From positions 89,945,995 to 90,009,994 of the forward strand of contig NW_026262690.1 of the NCBI RefSeq assembly GCF_021869535.1: 64,000 nucleotides of DNA, in the 5' to 3' direction. The stretch is from Mytilus californianus. Lineage: Eukaryota > Mollusca > Bivalvia > Mytilida > Mytilidae. The first letter of the stretch is position 1, and each line of letters opens with the position of its first letter. Of the stretch, positions 1 to 11,187 are shown one piece after another. The notes beneath the pieces are model-generated. The model searched no databases. It saw nothing but the letters and a program-made list of their open reading frames with translations, and was not told where the DNA came from. The translations under genes were made by a program, and so were the position numbers.

Positions 1-1983
1 GCTTGAAATTTACAAAATATATTAAAATGTTACTTTTTTATTAATGGCGAACTGAACTGTTATGAGTTTATAAGAGACTCTCAAAGATGTTTTGGGACAA
101 GACGGTTTTCAAATAGACTGCATTTTATCATTCAATACGTAATAGTTTAAATATGATAATAAACTGTATTCACTTCAACATGTTATATGCATCAATGCCA
201 CTTTAAACTTCTCTTTTTTTTTTGTTAAATGAATTTTGATAACTTCTCAGCCTCTTGCTTTAGAAATACTTAGGTTTTAACTTCCTTAAGTAATATTTCA
301 CTAGTCGTTTTTTTTTTGTTTATTGTCTTAGCTGTTAACTTTCTATGTAATTCAAATTTGTCTCTACGTTTTTTTTAATTCACCCTGAACCCAGAACAGT
401 TCTTCAAACGCAAACAAAATTGCGCTATAGTTACAACACCACCTGCATAATCCTTGCAAAAGACAGCGTTAAGAGAGAAAAGTTTAAAATTTACTATATC
501 ATTACCACAAATGTGTCTAGGTGACACGTTACTTGCCACATTTTATGTATAGTAATGACTTCTAAAAATGTAAAAAAGTTATTTCCCCTACAGGCAATCA
601 TGAGCATTTTACCAAACTAGTATTTTTTCAATATATCGGGATAACTTTCAATCTTCATCAGGATTAATTTCAAATAAGAAGACCTTGTGTAGTAAAAACA
701 CATCAAATATACACATTATAATAAACCTAGTAAATATAAAAACTTTTGAACAAGAGCATCAACCTGATTTTATAGCATACATTTGTAAAAGGTGATGTGT
801 TCATCAAACGTCCGTGTAGTCCATATAAGACTCATCAGCTGATCTCAAATTAAAACAGTTGGAAGACCAAAACAAATACGAAGTTAAAGAGCTTTGCATT
901 TTTTTTTATTCAAGGCCATCTTTGGCTTGGTGGAAATATTTGTAATGTTTCAATTTATTCAACATTTGTCCAGAGGAGCAATTCGGACGCATGAAGTTTA
1001 TATTGTGTTGTTTTCATCTTTTTATCCTTGTATTTATGTTTGTTTAATGTGTACTTTGTCGGAAAAGCGTATTTCATTAGGTTTTACTAAATTGTACTGT
1101 CAACTGCAAAAACTTTTTTTGTTGGCGTCTGTGTCAGTTTCATTTGTAGTTGTTTTGTATATCTTATATATATATATACATTATTATAAAATTTTGGCTA
1201 TTGAATCCCTAATACTGTCACGTTAGCCAATTATGTTTGTTTGGGTTGAAATCATAGTTTCGTTAATATAATGGAACTAAAAAAAAACTGTCATACTAGT
1301 GGGAGGTTTAGCATGCTAAAAAAAAACCAGGTTTATGTTCTTCTGAAAATGTCTGGTCGAAGATACGTTGGTTGATTGAATTGCGCGTTTGGTTTTGTCA
1401 GGTTTTATGGACTTTTAGGAAAAGTAAATGTACAGAAAATTACCGTATCAATAATATTTTATGTCTTTATAGGCGTGCCGACTACTGGCGACTCCTTCAG
1501 GACCTAAACCATCACCATCAGTTGCATATACCCAGTGGTTGTAAACTTTAAAAGGCCCATCAACGACACAAAGTTAATTATCTGGTATGCCGGACGCGCT
1601 TTTTCCTCTACATAAGACTCACCGACAAATGATAACAAATGTACAAACAAAAACTATATTCATATATTGGTTACTTCTAAAAGCTATCCTCAAAAAGACT
1701 ATTGTTATTTTTACATTACATAATATTGTTGATGGAGCTTGAAGTTCTATGAACTTTTTGCATTTGGTGTGTCTGTAAATTGAATTTCGGTTTAACCGTT
1801 CAGTAACACACAGTTTTTAATGTTGTTTAAAATATAATATATTTATCAAAACAAAGTTATATCAGTTTCATAAAGAAATATATGAAAAAGTTGAAAGAAA
1901 GACTATTAGGAACATACTTGGCTTCGTGAACTATAATTCAAACTTAGTCTTTTATCCTAACAAGCGCTTCATGTTTTGATTAA
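1..1983. other. Noncoding, dispersed-repeat relics only
   Basis: Short pieces of common interspersed repeats are visible: an ACGCG...CATAAGACTCATC motif at about 783-845 and again at 1576-1625, and a CTGTCATACTAGTGGGAGGT...ACCAGGTTTA piece at 1287-1345. A 110-codon open stretch at 894-1226 is hydrophobic and AT-driven, without homology I recognise. Confidence 0.5.
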
Positions 1984-2090
1984 GTTTTAGATTTTCAAAT
2001 AGTTTGATCTCGAGCATCACTGAAGACACATTTATTGTGGAAATGCACATCTGGTGCAGTAAAATTGGTAGCTTTGTGTGCATTCAGTTT
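1984..2090 (+). repeat. Dispersed bivalve repeat (GAGCATCACTGAAG family)
   Basis: The block GAGCATCACTGAAGACACAT...GGTGCAGTAAAATTGGTA recurs in reverse complement at 32427-32495 and, more diverged, at 40358-40440. Confidence 0.7.
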
Positions 2091-2189
2091 GTACCATTTC
2101 CTGATATTCTGTTTTCTTTGAGAGAGTGCCGGATGTTTACAAGGAAATTATTAAACCAAGTGTGTGTAGTGTAATTTTTAAGTCCTCTC

Positions 2190-2480
2190 TTCTAAACTTT
2201 TCCAGACCACCTGAGAACATCTTCAGTTTTTGTTAGGGTTCGTGTTGCTCAGTTTCCATGTACTGTTTTTTATACTTTTGTTTTACTTATGGTCGTGTTT
2301 CGTTTTTTTTCCATGGCGCTGTCAGTTTGTTTTCGACTGAGTTTGAGTGTCCCTTTGGTATCTCTTTTACAGATGTCATCATCATTTGATCGATCGTTAT
2401 GGAACATTTGTGTCACATTTGATCACAAATATGTACTTCTAGTCATGACCACTATACCGTCCTCCCGAACCGCGAGCAGT
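2190..2480 (+). repeat. Dispersed repeat (GTTCGTGTTGCTCAG family), degenerate copy
   Basis: GGGTTCGTGTTGCTCAGTTT...CATGGCGCTGTCAGTTTGTTTTCGACT matches copies at 41795-42020 and 43910-44040 (same strand) and 16570-16870 and 44280-44480 (opposite strand). The 98-codon ORF here is repeat-derived. Confidence 0.75.
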
Positions 2481-4224
2481 AAGATGGGTGTCACTCTAAG
2501 GGAACAGAAAATGCTTACTCTTCCGGGGCACATGGGTTTGCCTCTAGTTTTTTTAAAGGCATGTCACTATGACATTGGTTTTTAGACATGTACTTTTGCT
2601 ATTTAATTGTCAACTTATGTTATTTTTAACCAGTGACAATCTTAACCAAACGTTGTTCTACAAACACGTGTTTTTATTTCAAACTTTCACATTTGGTCAT
2701 GGTAAATATTTATAACAAATATACCGAAGTCCATAAAAACTGATAAAATCAAGCGCTATCAATTAACTGCTATATTCCTGACCTGGTACAGGTATTTTCC
2801 GGAGAAAATGGTGGGTTTAAACTGGTTTAATAGCTAGCTAAACCTCCTACTTGTATGACAGTTGTTTACAGTTCCGTTATATTGACAAAATTGGGTATAA
2901 ACAACCAAATCAGACATACATGTAATAAGTTAATGTGACAATAATTGGGATCCAGCGGCAAAAACTGTGCAAATATACATCAAAAAAATACAACACAATT
3001 GACTGAAAAATTCAAACAAACATAAAAATTAATCTAACAAAGACACAAAAAAATGGAGTAGTAGATAGTTTTTAAACTTATCATAGAGACCAGGAATAAC
3101 ATTTTGAAAGGCCAGACGCGTGTTTCGTGTATAAAAGACTAATCAGTGACGAGAGTTTGACAATGATGTCACAAAAAAAGTTTTTGTCGTTGATAGTACA
3201 TACCGTATATACTATACACTTTCGCGATAGAGTAAGAATTAAGCATATATATATATATACAAGGGTATACGAAATAGAAACAACACTGTAAAAACTCTTT
3301 GTATCCGAATCTCACCTCAGTACCCACCTGCACCAAGAATGTTCAAAGTTTAAAGGTCAAAAACTCGATTGCGGGATGCATAAATACTGAGTCACGACAA
3401 AAGTCATACGACCAAGATTGAAGAACTAACATGTACCAAAGGTTTATAAATTTGGTGATGTGTTATGGTTAAACTAGAGAAAATTAACTTAAGCTCTAAT
3501 AAAAAGGCTCATCACCGGATATTACCTATCAATATATTTGTCAGAAATGACACGGTGGGTGTCACCAGTGGATGATAGTGGATATTCCCGTAGCAACTGA
3601 GTTCACCACCAGTTTTCGTTGGGATTCGTATTTTTTATCTGTATTTTATTCACGAGTAGAGATCTTAAAAATTTCTGAGATATATGACAAAAAGTAAAAT
3701 AACAAAAATACCGGACTCCAAGGAAAATTCAAAACGAAAAGTCCCTTATCAAATGGCAAAATGAAAAGTTCAAACACATCAAACGAATGGAAAACAATTG
3801 TCATAGTCCTGACTTGGTACAGGCATTTCCTTATGTAACATATGATGGATTAAACCTTTTTTGATATATGTTGGGGCATGGCAGTATACTAGAGAGTTTT
3901 AAAAGAAAAAAATAGAATACTTGGTATGGAGGTAGACACTAACATATCCTACAAAAATCAATAAATACCTTTAGGGTCAAAGATCTGAAGTCATCTGTAA
4001 GGGTACGCAGCACTTTGACTTGGGTATATGCACAAATATGCAAAATATCAAAACCCATGTAAAAAGAATAAAAAGTTATTAACCAGACAAGAAACACCTT
4101 CATTCCTAAAAGGTAAAAAGCTTTTTTGCACCTTTTTTGGTAGAACCAGACATACCAGGATGAGATGAAAAAATAATACTAAGCATAATGTCTTTTATTT
4201 TCGAAAGGCGGGACATTAAAACAG
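2481..4224. repeat. Noncoding stretch with several degenerate dispersed repeats
   Basis: Reverse copies of the TGACTTGGTACAGGCATTT...GGTTTAACC family lie at about 2775-2895 and 3790-3900. A GACGCGTGTTTCGTGTATAA...CAGTGACG relic is at 3105-3160. A worn GGGTGTCACCAGTGGATGAT...TTGGGATTCG copy of the GTTCGTGTTGCTCAG family is at 3545-3625. A TA microsatellite is at about 3247-3261. Nothing is coding. Confidence 0.55.
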
Positions 4225-4581
4225 TTACGACAGGAATTTCTTACATATTTATTTACTTTTCAAAAATACATTCAAGTTTCTTCATTTTCTTTGATTATAT
4301 CTGGTGGTTAAAGTACATATCCTTTCCTAATGAGTCTTCTGTTGCATTTTCAACATACTTATATGTCCTGTAGAAATTTTGTTTTTATGCTCCGTGTTTA
4401 AGGCCTCACTGGGACTTTGAGATAAATGACAGCAATAAAAGTATTGAAAAAATTATCCCTGTTGCGGTTTCTCTTTCTTAACAACATCAGACGGAGAGGC
4501 TTCAACTGGAAAATAATCCTGTTCTGTTATCAGTTCAGCATCATGAACCTTCAACTTATCAGCTTGTTCTTGATTAAGTTA
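4225..4581 (-). pseudogene. Decayed duplicate of the MRPS5 terminal exon
   Basis: On the minus strand, a TTTTACAG acceptor-like stretch is followed by codons reading LNQEQADKLKVHDAELITEQ and DYFPVEASPSDVVKKEKPQQ, which aligns with HQELADRLKLHVVEIRKEHD and DYLPVVVASPCDGEVTKEPP of the live exon. The first codon (GAA, Glu) has become TAA; another stop follows KPQQG, and a section of the middle is missing or scrambled. Homology resumes near 4370 and continues through the old stop-codon region into the 3' UTR, including GTAAATAAATATG. Retention of intron sequence at the acceptor indicates a DNA-level duplication rather than a processed retrocopy. No other MRPS5 exon was found nearby. Confidence 0.88.
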
Positions 4582-5883
4582 CTGTAAAACAATAAATCAT
4601 CAATTATATCGATGTAATTTCAATGTTAATTATAGCCCATGATTAGAAATTAATCAATACAAACGGTTTTTCCTTTAAAATACAACTTTATTGGTCGTTG
4701 TGTAGCAAATAAAGAATACTAGACTATGTAACAAGGAACAAATTTGTTCTGAAAAGGACCAATGTTCCGTTACTATGCATATATCTGGACCGATAAAAAT
4801 CATTGTCTACAGATATTATTTTTTAATTGAAGACACATAGAAGTACGGCTACATACACGATTCCCCAAAATGCAAAATTATGATACCATAGTCCAAAGAT
4901 TCAAAATTTAAGCTTGTTGAATCCATGAAACAGAAAAACTGTTGGTCCATTCGAACGCTATAAATTTTCAAAAATAAATTATCCAAAATTTTAAAAGCAT
5001 TAGCCGAGTTGCGATCTCTATGGATTTGTAGTAAAAAAAACACTAGATTTTTGTATTAAGAACTATTTTGTTTTTAGTTTTAATGATTAAGAATGTAACG
5101 TCTGCTTAAAATTTATGTCAAATGATAGAAATCCAAAAATTTGTTTACATTTAAGTCTATAAATTCACTTGAGATTTTACGACATGACCACTAAAAAGGG
5201 GTCCTTTTCTCCCTAGGCACATTATCCGCCAATTATACCATGTATGGCTCAACAAGTATTGTCCAGAATAAGTTTGGATTTTTTGAAAAACAAAATCAAC
5301 TTTTGTACCGATAAAACAATATTCAAAGAAACTACGACGCTAAAATGACATCCGTTAAGAATAAGCTTATTCAAAGAACCAATATGACAACAACACCATT
5401 TTAGTTGAAAGGGACCGTAATTGTATATTGTTGTTTGGTAGATCATTTACAGTTTCTGTTATTACAGCTTTAAAGATAGTAAGCAAAACTGCTTAGGCTG
5501 GGTGTAAATCGAGATTTAGGTGTAATAACTCCTATTATAGGGGCATTAATAGTTTTAATCATATTGACTTGAAGTGTGTAGATCTTGAACTGCTGATCAG
5601 TTTTGCTGCATGCAGTAATCGTCTTTGTATAGTTTTCAAGATGATTGGCAAAATACTTCAAGTGTAAAAAGTCATTTATGATAATGATTCGTCTAGCAAT
5701 CTATATCAAAACGTTTGTTCGGCAGATCTCCTCATTCTCTCAGTTTTTTCTGTTTCTAGTAAGACAACAGTAGTTTACTGAGTTTTAAATCGTGTAAATC
5801 GATTAGGAAGAGACAAATCAAGGTAACAAACAAACTCATAGGGAATCACATGAACTTCAAAAGGAGTGAGACCGTTTTACAGA
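4582..5883. other. Noncoding, no gene recognised
   Basis: The only recognisable item is a repeat at about 5760-5845 (AACAGTAGTTTACTGAG...AAGGTAACAAACAAACTC), related to copies at 17130-17180 and 28925-29000. Small antisense ORFs between 4849 and 5661 show no domain. Confidence 0.5.
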
Positions 5884-6340
5884 TGGGTCAATATCCCTAA
5901 TGGACCTTGAGATGAGGAACACAGATTTATGACTCTCATTAAAAAATTAGTGCGCCATACAATTGTGGAAGCTGTGATTTTAAAAATTGACATAAATGAA
6001 CTAGGACTGGTGTTTTATAGAGCTGATGTGATGTGAAAAAAAGTATAAAAAAATTAACCTGAACAAATAATTACAAAGGACATATTTTTTAATGATTTTT
6101 ATGGTCAGAATTTTGTGATTATTTCCTGAGGAGAGTGACATTTTTCACTATCTTTCGGGGTTGGGCACTTGACGTGAAAACGAATCACACTTGCCACCCC
6201 GAAAATCGCACCACACATGTGCAAGTGTCTCAGCTTCAAAATGAGCCATCATACATATCCAAGTTTACGATATGGCCTGAGCAACAGAAGAAAACGTTAA
6301 CATTACCGCTTATGGAGAATCTATTACGCATATTGCCCCA
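5884..6340 (+). repeat. Left 457-bp direct repeat flanking the His-Cys box ORF
   Basis: It starts TGGGTCAATATCC and ends GCATATTGCCCCA, so its own ends are a 13-bp inverted repeat with two mismatches, in TG...CA form. It matches 8103-8559 without indels and with only a handful of substitutions (for example CCCTAAT/CCTTAAT, GATGAGG/GACTAGG, TTAACC/TAAACC, GACGTG/GACGGG). An 88-codon ORF inside it has no recognisable domain and is taken as chance. Confidence 0.9.
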
Positions 6341-6467
6341 AATTGTGGCCTTGAATTTCAAAGGTGATGGAGTGTTTCATGGCTCAGTGACCACAATTTA
6401 GGATGATAGCTGCTGAAATCAAGGTCAGTTACACTCTTTTAGTGCTAATTAATCAAAACAATACAAA

Positions 6468-6914
6468 ATGGCTTCCCAAACTTTTGATTTTTATCAAAAA
6501 TATACTAATTTTTTGTTGTTAATTATCATTGATGCAGAAAATGGGTCATGTAAAATCTGGACAGGGGCCATTCAGAGGAAAAGAAATTATATTTTAAGGA
6601 TGCTAAATGTGGCTTATCCAAATGAAAAAAGGACAAAAATGAATGTTGCACGCTTGGCAAAAATGTTACAGTTAAATACAATTGACATTGATAGAAATTT
6701 AGATGCCTTGCACCTCTGCCATAATGCCTTGTGTGTTAATACTGACCATATAATTTTTGAGCCTTATGATTTAAATAACCACCGTAAGGTCTGTGTAACT
6801 TCACAAAAATGCACCACTCATGAACTGCATGGCACAACATATCCTAACTGCATGTTGCATCTTAAACTGTGGTTTGTTCTATTTTTAATTCTAAAATTTA
6901 AGTCTCCGAGGTGA
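6468..6914 (+). CDS. His-Cys box (I-PpoI-like, His-Me finger) endonuclease domain protein
   Basis: The 148-residue ORF contains LHLCHNALCVNTDH (81-94), the zinc-binding loop of His-Cys box homing endonucleases. Aligned on recalled I-PpoI numbering, spacing is nearly exact: H82 corresponds to catalytic H98; C84, C89 and H94 to C100, C105 and H110; N103 to the metal-binding N119; C109 to C125; and C115, H118 and C128 to the second zinc site (C132, H134, C138). C28, in SCKIWTGA, would complete the first zinc site. So catalytic and both zinc-site residues are kept. The reading frame then runs about 18 residues beyond the usual end of such domains (KLWFVLFLILKFKSPR), perhaps after loss of an older stop. 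It lies between two nearly identical direct repeats, so it probably belongs to a mobile element. Whether it is expressed or cuts DNA is unknown. Confidence 0.75.
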   Translation: MASQTFDFYQKYTNFLLLIIIDAENGSCKIWTGAIQRKRNYILRMLNVAYPNEKRTKMNVARLAKMLQLNTIDIDRNLDALHLCHNALCVNTDHIIFEPYDLNNHRKVCVTSQKCTTHELHGTTYPNCMLHLKLWFVLFLILKFKSPR

Positions 6915-8102
6915 CATATTGCACACTTCACTATGCATGAATCATTTACTCAAATACAAGTTTCTTACACTGCTAAAAAAATGAAAATGGGATAAAAGCC
7001 CTCCCTCTCACCCTCCAAGACACTGAAACAAACATGCATGTTTATATTACCCTGAGGTAACACATTTTACGGCTTGTTTCACGAGTGTTTTCCTTTTATT
7101 GACATAGGAGGGGGAGTAACTCTTGTTGTTTACAAATATATTTTTAACTGTGTCAGGAAATTGGGACATTCAAACCATATGAACCAACTAAAGTAAGCAT
7201 GCTTTAAAAGAAATCTTCAATATAAAAACCAAACAAATCAAACAAAAACTACAAAATTATAAAATTAGTATATCAAAATTAAAATAAAAAGCTAACAGAA
7301 CTGAAATAGTTGCAAATGGAAGTAAATATGGACATGATTTTATTTTATTTTATTTCCTTGTATGTTGTATCAATGAATGTGTGCATGATAGGAAAAATAA
7401 ATTTTTATGCAATACATGTGTGTTAATTTGCATGTATGATGCTGTGTGTGGTATGTTTCAATGTCAATACACTCTGTAAGATGTGTACAACTCTAAATTA
7501 TGATGTCATAATGCAATGACGTCACAAAAACAATGACGTCACAATGTACTCTTCACCAAAGAAATAACCCATTTTTCCCACTTCAACACACATACAAAAA
7601 AAACTCTAAAATTCTTATTCCTTGATGGATTTTGAAAACAAGACTAGTTTTAAAAAGGTCTGTGACTAATCTTTACAGTAATGAACATATATTAGAGATA
7701 GTTATTCAATAAAAAAAAATATAATATTAAACAAGACTATCAGGGTGGAAAAATTTCTTAAATCTGATAGTTTTTAGGTGAAAAACACTATATTTACATG
7801 ATTTATCAACAAAAAATGAGGATTTGTAGAAAGTCTGTAAGGTAGAAGAGGCTTATGAATTGCAGTTATACCAATAAAAGTTAAAACAAATGTTTAAAAT
7901 GTAAATTTATATCATATGCTTATTGTGTTTTTTTCTTCCTTAAAAAGGATATTGAACAGTTATAAACATTGCTACCTAAAAGTATTAAAATGAGCTTATT
8001 TTATTTCAGATATGGCTAAAACTTCACAGAATTGTTCAGAAATGTGTACTAAAGGGATACAAACTGCAATATAAGTGGAATCTGACATTAGCTGATCTAA
8101 TA
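6915..8102. other. Interior of the direct-repeat element after the nuclease ORF
   Basis: No further coding signal is seen. It holds the TGAYGTCA cluster at 7501-7541 and AT-rich, slightly repetitive sequence up to the right repeat. No reverse transcriptase, integrase or transposase motif was found. Confidence 0.6.
7501..7541. promoter_or_regulatory. Three evenly spaced CRE-like sites
   Basis: TGATGTCA at 7501-7508 is followed by the perfect CREB/ATF palindrome TGACGTCA at 7517-7524 and 7534-7541, spaced 16 and 17 bp. It could be a regulatory array or a small degenerate tandem repeat. Confidence 0.4.
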
Positions 8103-8559
8103 TGGGTCAATATCCTTAATGGACCTTGAGACTAGGAACACAGATTTATGACTCTCATTAAAAAATTAGTGCGCCATACAATTGTGGAAGCTGTGATTTT
8201 AAAAATTGACATAAATGAACTAGGACTGGTGTTTTATAGAGCTGATGTGATGTGAAAAAAAGTATAAAAAAATAAACCTGAACAAATAATTACAAAGGAC
8301 ATATTTTTTAATGATTTTTATGGTCAGAATTTTGTGATTATTTCCTGAGGAGAGTGACATTTTTCACTATCTTTCGGGGTTGGGCACTTGACGGGAAAAC
8401 GAATCACACTTGCCACCCCGAAAATCGCACCACACATGTGCAAGTGTCTCAGCTTCAAAATGAGCCATCATACATATCCAAGTTTACGATATGGCCTGAG
8501 CAACAGAAGAAAACGTTAACATTACCGCTTATGGAGAATCTATTACGCATATTGCCCCA
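8103..8559 (+). repeat. Right 457-bp direct repeat flanking the His-Cys box ORF
   Basis: It is the same length as and in direct orientation to 5884-6340, about 99% identical, with the same TGGG...CCCCA termini. Homology stops exactly at the terminal inverted repeats, which makes these true element ends. No purine-rich tract lies just before it and no clear target-site duplication is visible around either copy, so a classical LTR reading is not confirmed. Confidence 0.9.
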
Positions 8560-11037
8560 GATACTAATCAATTATTTCAATTTTACCGCAATTTTCGATT
8601 TTTAGCCATGGAGAACATGTTTGTTGGCGGACGGGATCTTTAGACATATTATATTAAACAAAATACCATAAGATTGATAGTAGCCATGTGTGGTTCCTAC
8701 TGACCTAGTTTCAAAGGAGAAGAATATTTTAATATATTTTTCATTCATTTCAGGTCCTTTTATTCATATAATTCCTGAATTATTTCAGTATGATATATCC
8801 TTGGCTCTCACTTTGCTTTTGTTTGAGCGTTCATGATGAAGGTAGATATAGAAAAAAAACCTAATATTGGTAACTTTGAAAAAGCATAGATCTTTGTTTT
8901 TCTTAACAATTAGGAAACTATTTCATTTCTAATTATAATTGATCATATTGTGTGAACGCCTGAGGGTTCACGCATTATATATTGGTTAATTTTGTAGTCT
9001 TTCGGAATACTAGTACCAGAAGTCTCAACTGTCTTTTCGAAATACATCTGTTCTTTTCTATGGCCACCTGCGTAATAGGTATTTAATTGATATAATGAAT
9101 ATTCATTAGCGTTTTCAATGCTATAAAAATAAGTGTTTATCTAGACTGATTAATATCCTACATCAACAGTTAATTAATTACAAATGCATATGTGAAGTTT
9201 TCTGAAATACAAGCTGTGTTCGCACTGGAAAAAAAGAGTTTAAGGGATGGATAGGGCATTTTTATAATTTTAAAACTTAGCCATTTTAGCGACATTCAAA
9301 AAGAGCGCGCATTCCGTTTAAGCAGCTATCAAAATTCTACGCCCAGGAGAGAGGTGTATAGAAAGAAAGTTGATATTTATAAATAAACTTCTGTAAATTA
9401 GAATTACATGTTAGGTGGAATTACTTTTCAATTTCCCTAATGGAGTAATCTTAATCGTTTCAAGAGGAATATATTGGGAAAAAATATTTTTAACCGTCAT
9501 CAAAAGTAGAAACAAAAAGAGAATAAAGTAACATGAAGGCCGTATGGTTGTCTACAGTTTCAGAAAATAAATCATATTAAAAGTTAAAGTAGTAGGTGCA
9601 CAACTTCGTGTCCCATCTATAGAAGAATCATTGCAAGTTTCTGGGAATTCCGTCAAATCATTTTCAAGCAGTCGCGGCAATCTGTATTGATAAGCCAAGT
9701 TAGAATGTCATTTAACAGAGGCCTAGAGCGTGTTAAGCGAAAAATTGGACGACATGTTATTAGCAACAACAACCAAAAAGATCAAGCTTTCTACAAATTA
9801 TTTTTCTTGAAATCAATATCCATATTCAACGGACATTCGATTGCAAAAACAGCATTTTTTAATTGCGTACTAGACATGAACTATACTGCATTGGCCCTGT
9901 TATTCCTGCTGCCTTCTGTCTATCACACAACCGTATAAAAACCACAAAACAACAACTTCGTTTTATTTTGGCTAATTTACAAAAGGACAAGTTAGAAATG
10001 AAAAAGTGAGATTTGTTTGAACAAGTATAAAGTTTGGGTTTCAAACTGTTTCACTCCAAAAGCTTGGTTGTAGTATGTTGCCTGTGGTATAAATAAATTG
10101 AGATCAAACATATCTTGAATATTATAGCCAATAACCAAACCATATAAACCAGTTTGGTTGGTTTTCATAAACGGTTTCAGTTCGGGATTATCAAACAAGA
10201 ATACAGCTTAGAATTTTGAACTATTTCCAAACTGGCTACAAAAACAAATAATCATGATTAATTTCATTTAAATTCTTCACATTTGCATTTCGACTTAAGC
10301 CGGAAAACTAACTCTAATTTCAAAAACAGCACCTAAGACATGTCATAATGGAACATCCAGTGGATGACTCCTATCTAGCATGTTGTAATGTTATCTTTCG
10401 GAAGAGAGAGGGAACGCAGATAGAGAAATGATTCCTTTAACAAGAATATGTTGCCCCACATTGAAAAGCAGTTACATTAACAATCCATGTCAGTTTCTAT
10501 ATCTTACACGTCAAAAATGAGGTAAAACCATGCATCTTTATTTAACAATTATCTGATCTTTCATTGCAGACATGCATTTAGGTTCACGATTGCATTTATT
10601 TTTTTAAAGAAAGCAAGTTGTATGATTATTTTATTAAAATATACAGCAAACTTTGATATCCGGCAAATCTTTAGGCGGTGGCAGTTGATGTTGTTACATG
10701 ACAATTCTAATATGACGTCCTTATTATGCTTTGTAAACAAAGCCGTGGTCTAATGAGCACAAAATATGTTTGACACATGCGCACAAATTTACTGTTTATA
10801 TTCTCATTATTTTCATTGTTATTCTAATAAAATATATACATTTTAGCAGCTTACATAAACTTTGATTATATATTGTTTATAAAAAGAACATATATTTACC
10901 CTGCTTTTAAACTTATTAAATATGAAAATGCAATGTACAGAATCCATGGGGAGGAAACGAGAACAGCCAAACATTTTTAAGGGTTTTCGTACGCTTCGAC
11001 CTATAAAATACTGTATTTGTCCTATTAGAATCGAAAC
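8560..11037. other. Noncoding, no gene recognised
   Basis: A relic at about 8750-8850 (TTTCAGGTCCTTTTATTCAT...TTCATGATGAAGGTAGA) matches 62640-62740. At 9877 a 20-codon ORF reads MNYTALALLFLLPSVYHTTV, a signal-peptide-like string with a weak GT at its end, but no partner exon was found. The rest is AT-rich without structure. Confidence 0.45.
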
Positions 11038-11187
11038 AATTCCTTCGTGTAATGCTCTATGCTCATTTTAACATGGGTAGGCATTATATTTGGCATATTT
11101 TACATTAGTAGAATATATTTGTAAATTATCGACAAATATAATGCCTACCCATGTTAAAATGAGCATAAAGCATGACATGAAAGAATT
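11038..11187. repeat. Long snapback hairpin, 55-bp arms
   Basis: Positions 11059-11092 and 11133-11166 are perfect 34-bp inverted repeats (starting ATGCTCATTTTAACATGGGT). The pairing continues outward for 21 bp with a few mismatches (11038 and 11187). The loop is 40 nt. This could be a short foldback transposable element or a hairpin RNA precursor. Confidence 0.85.

Noticed and set aside
6135-6401. 88-codon ORF in the left direct repeat (and its 83-codon twin at 8354)
   Set aside because: No domain, and it runs out of the repeat in different ways in the two copies; identity reflects the recent duplication, not coding constraint.
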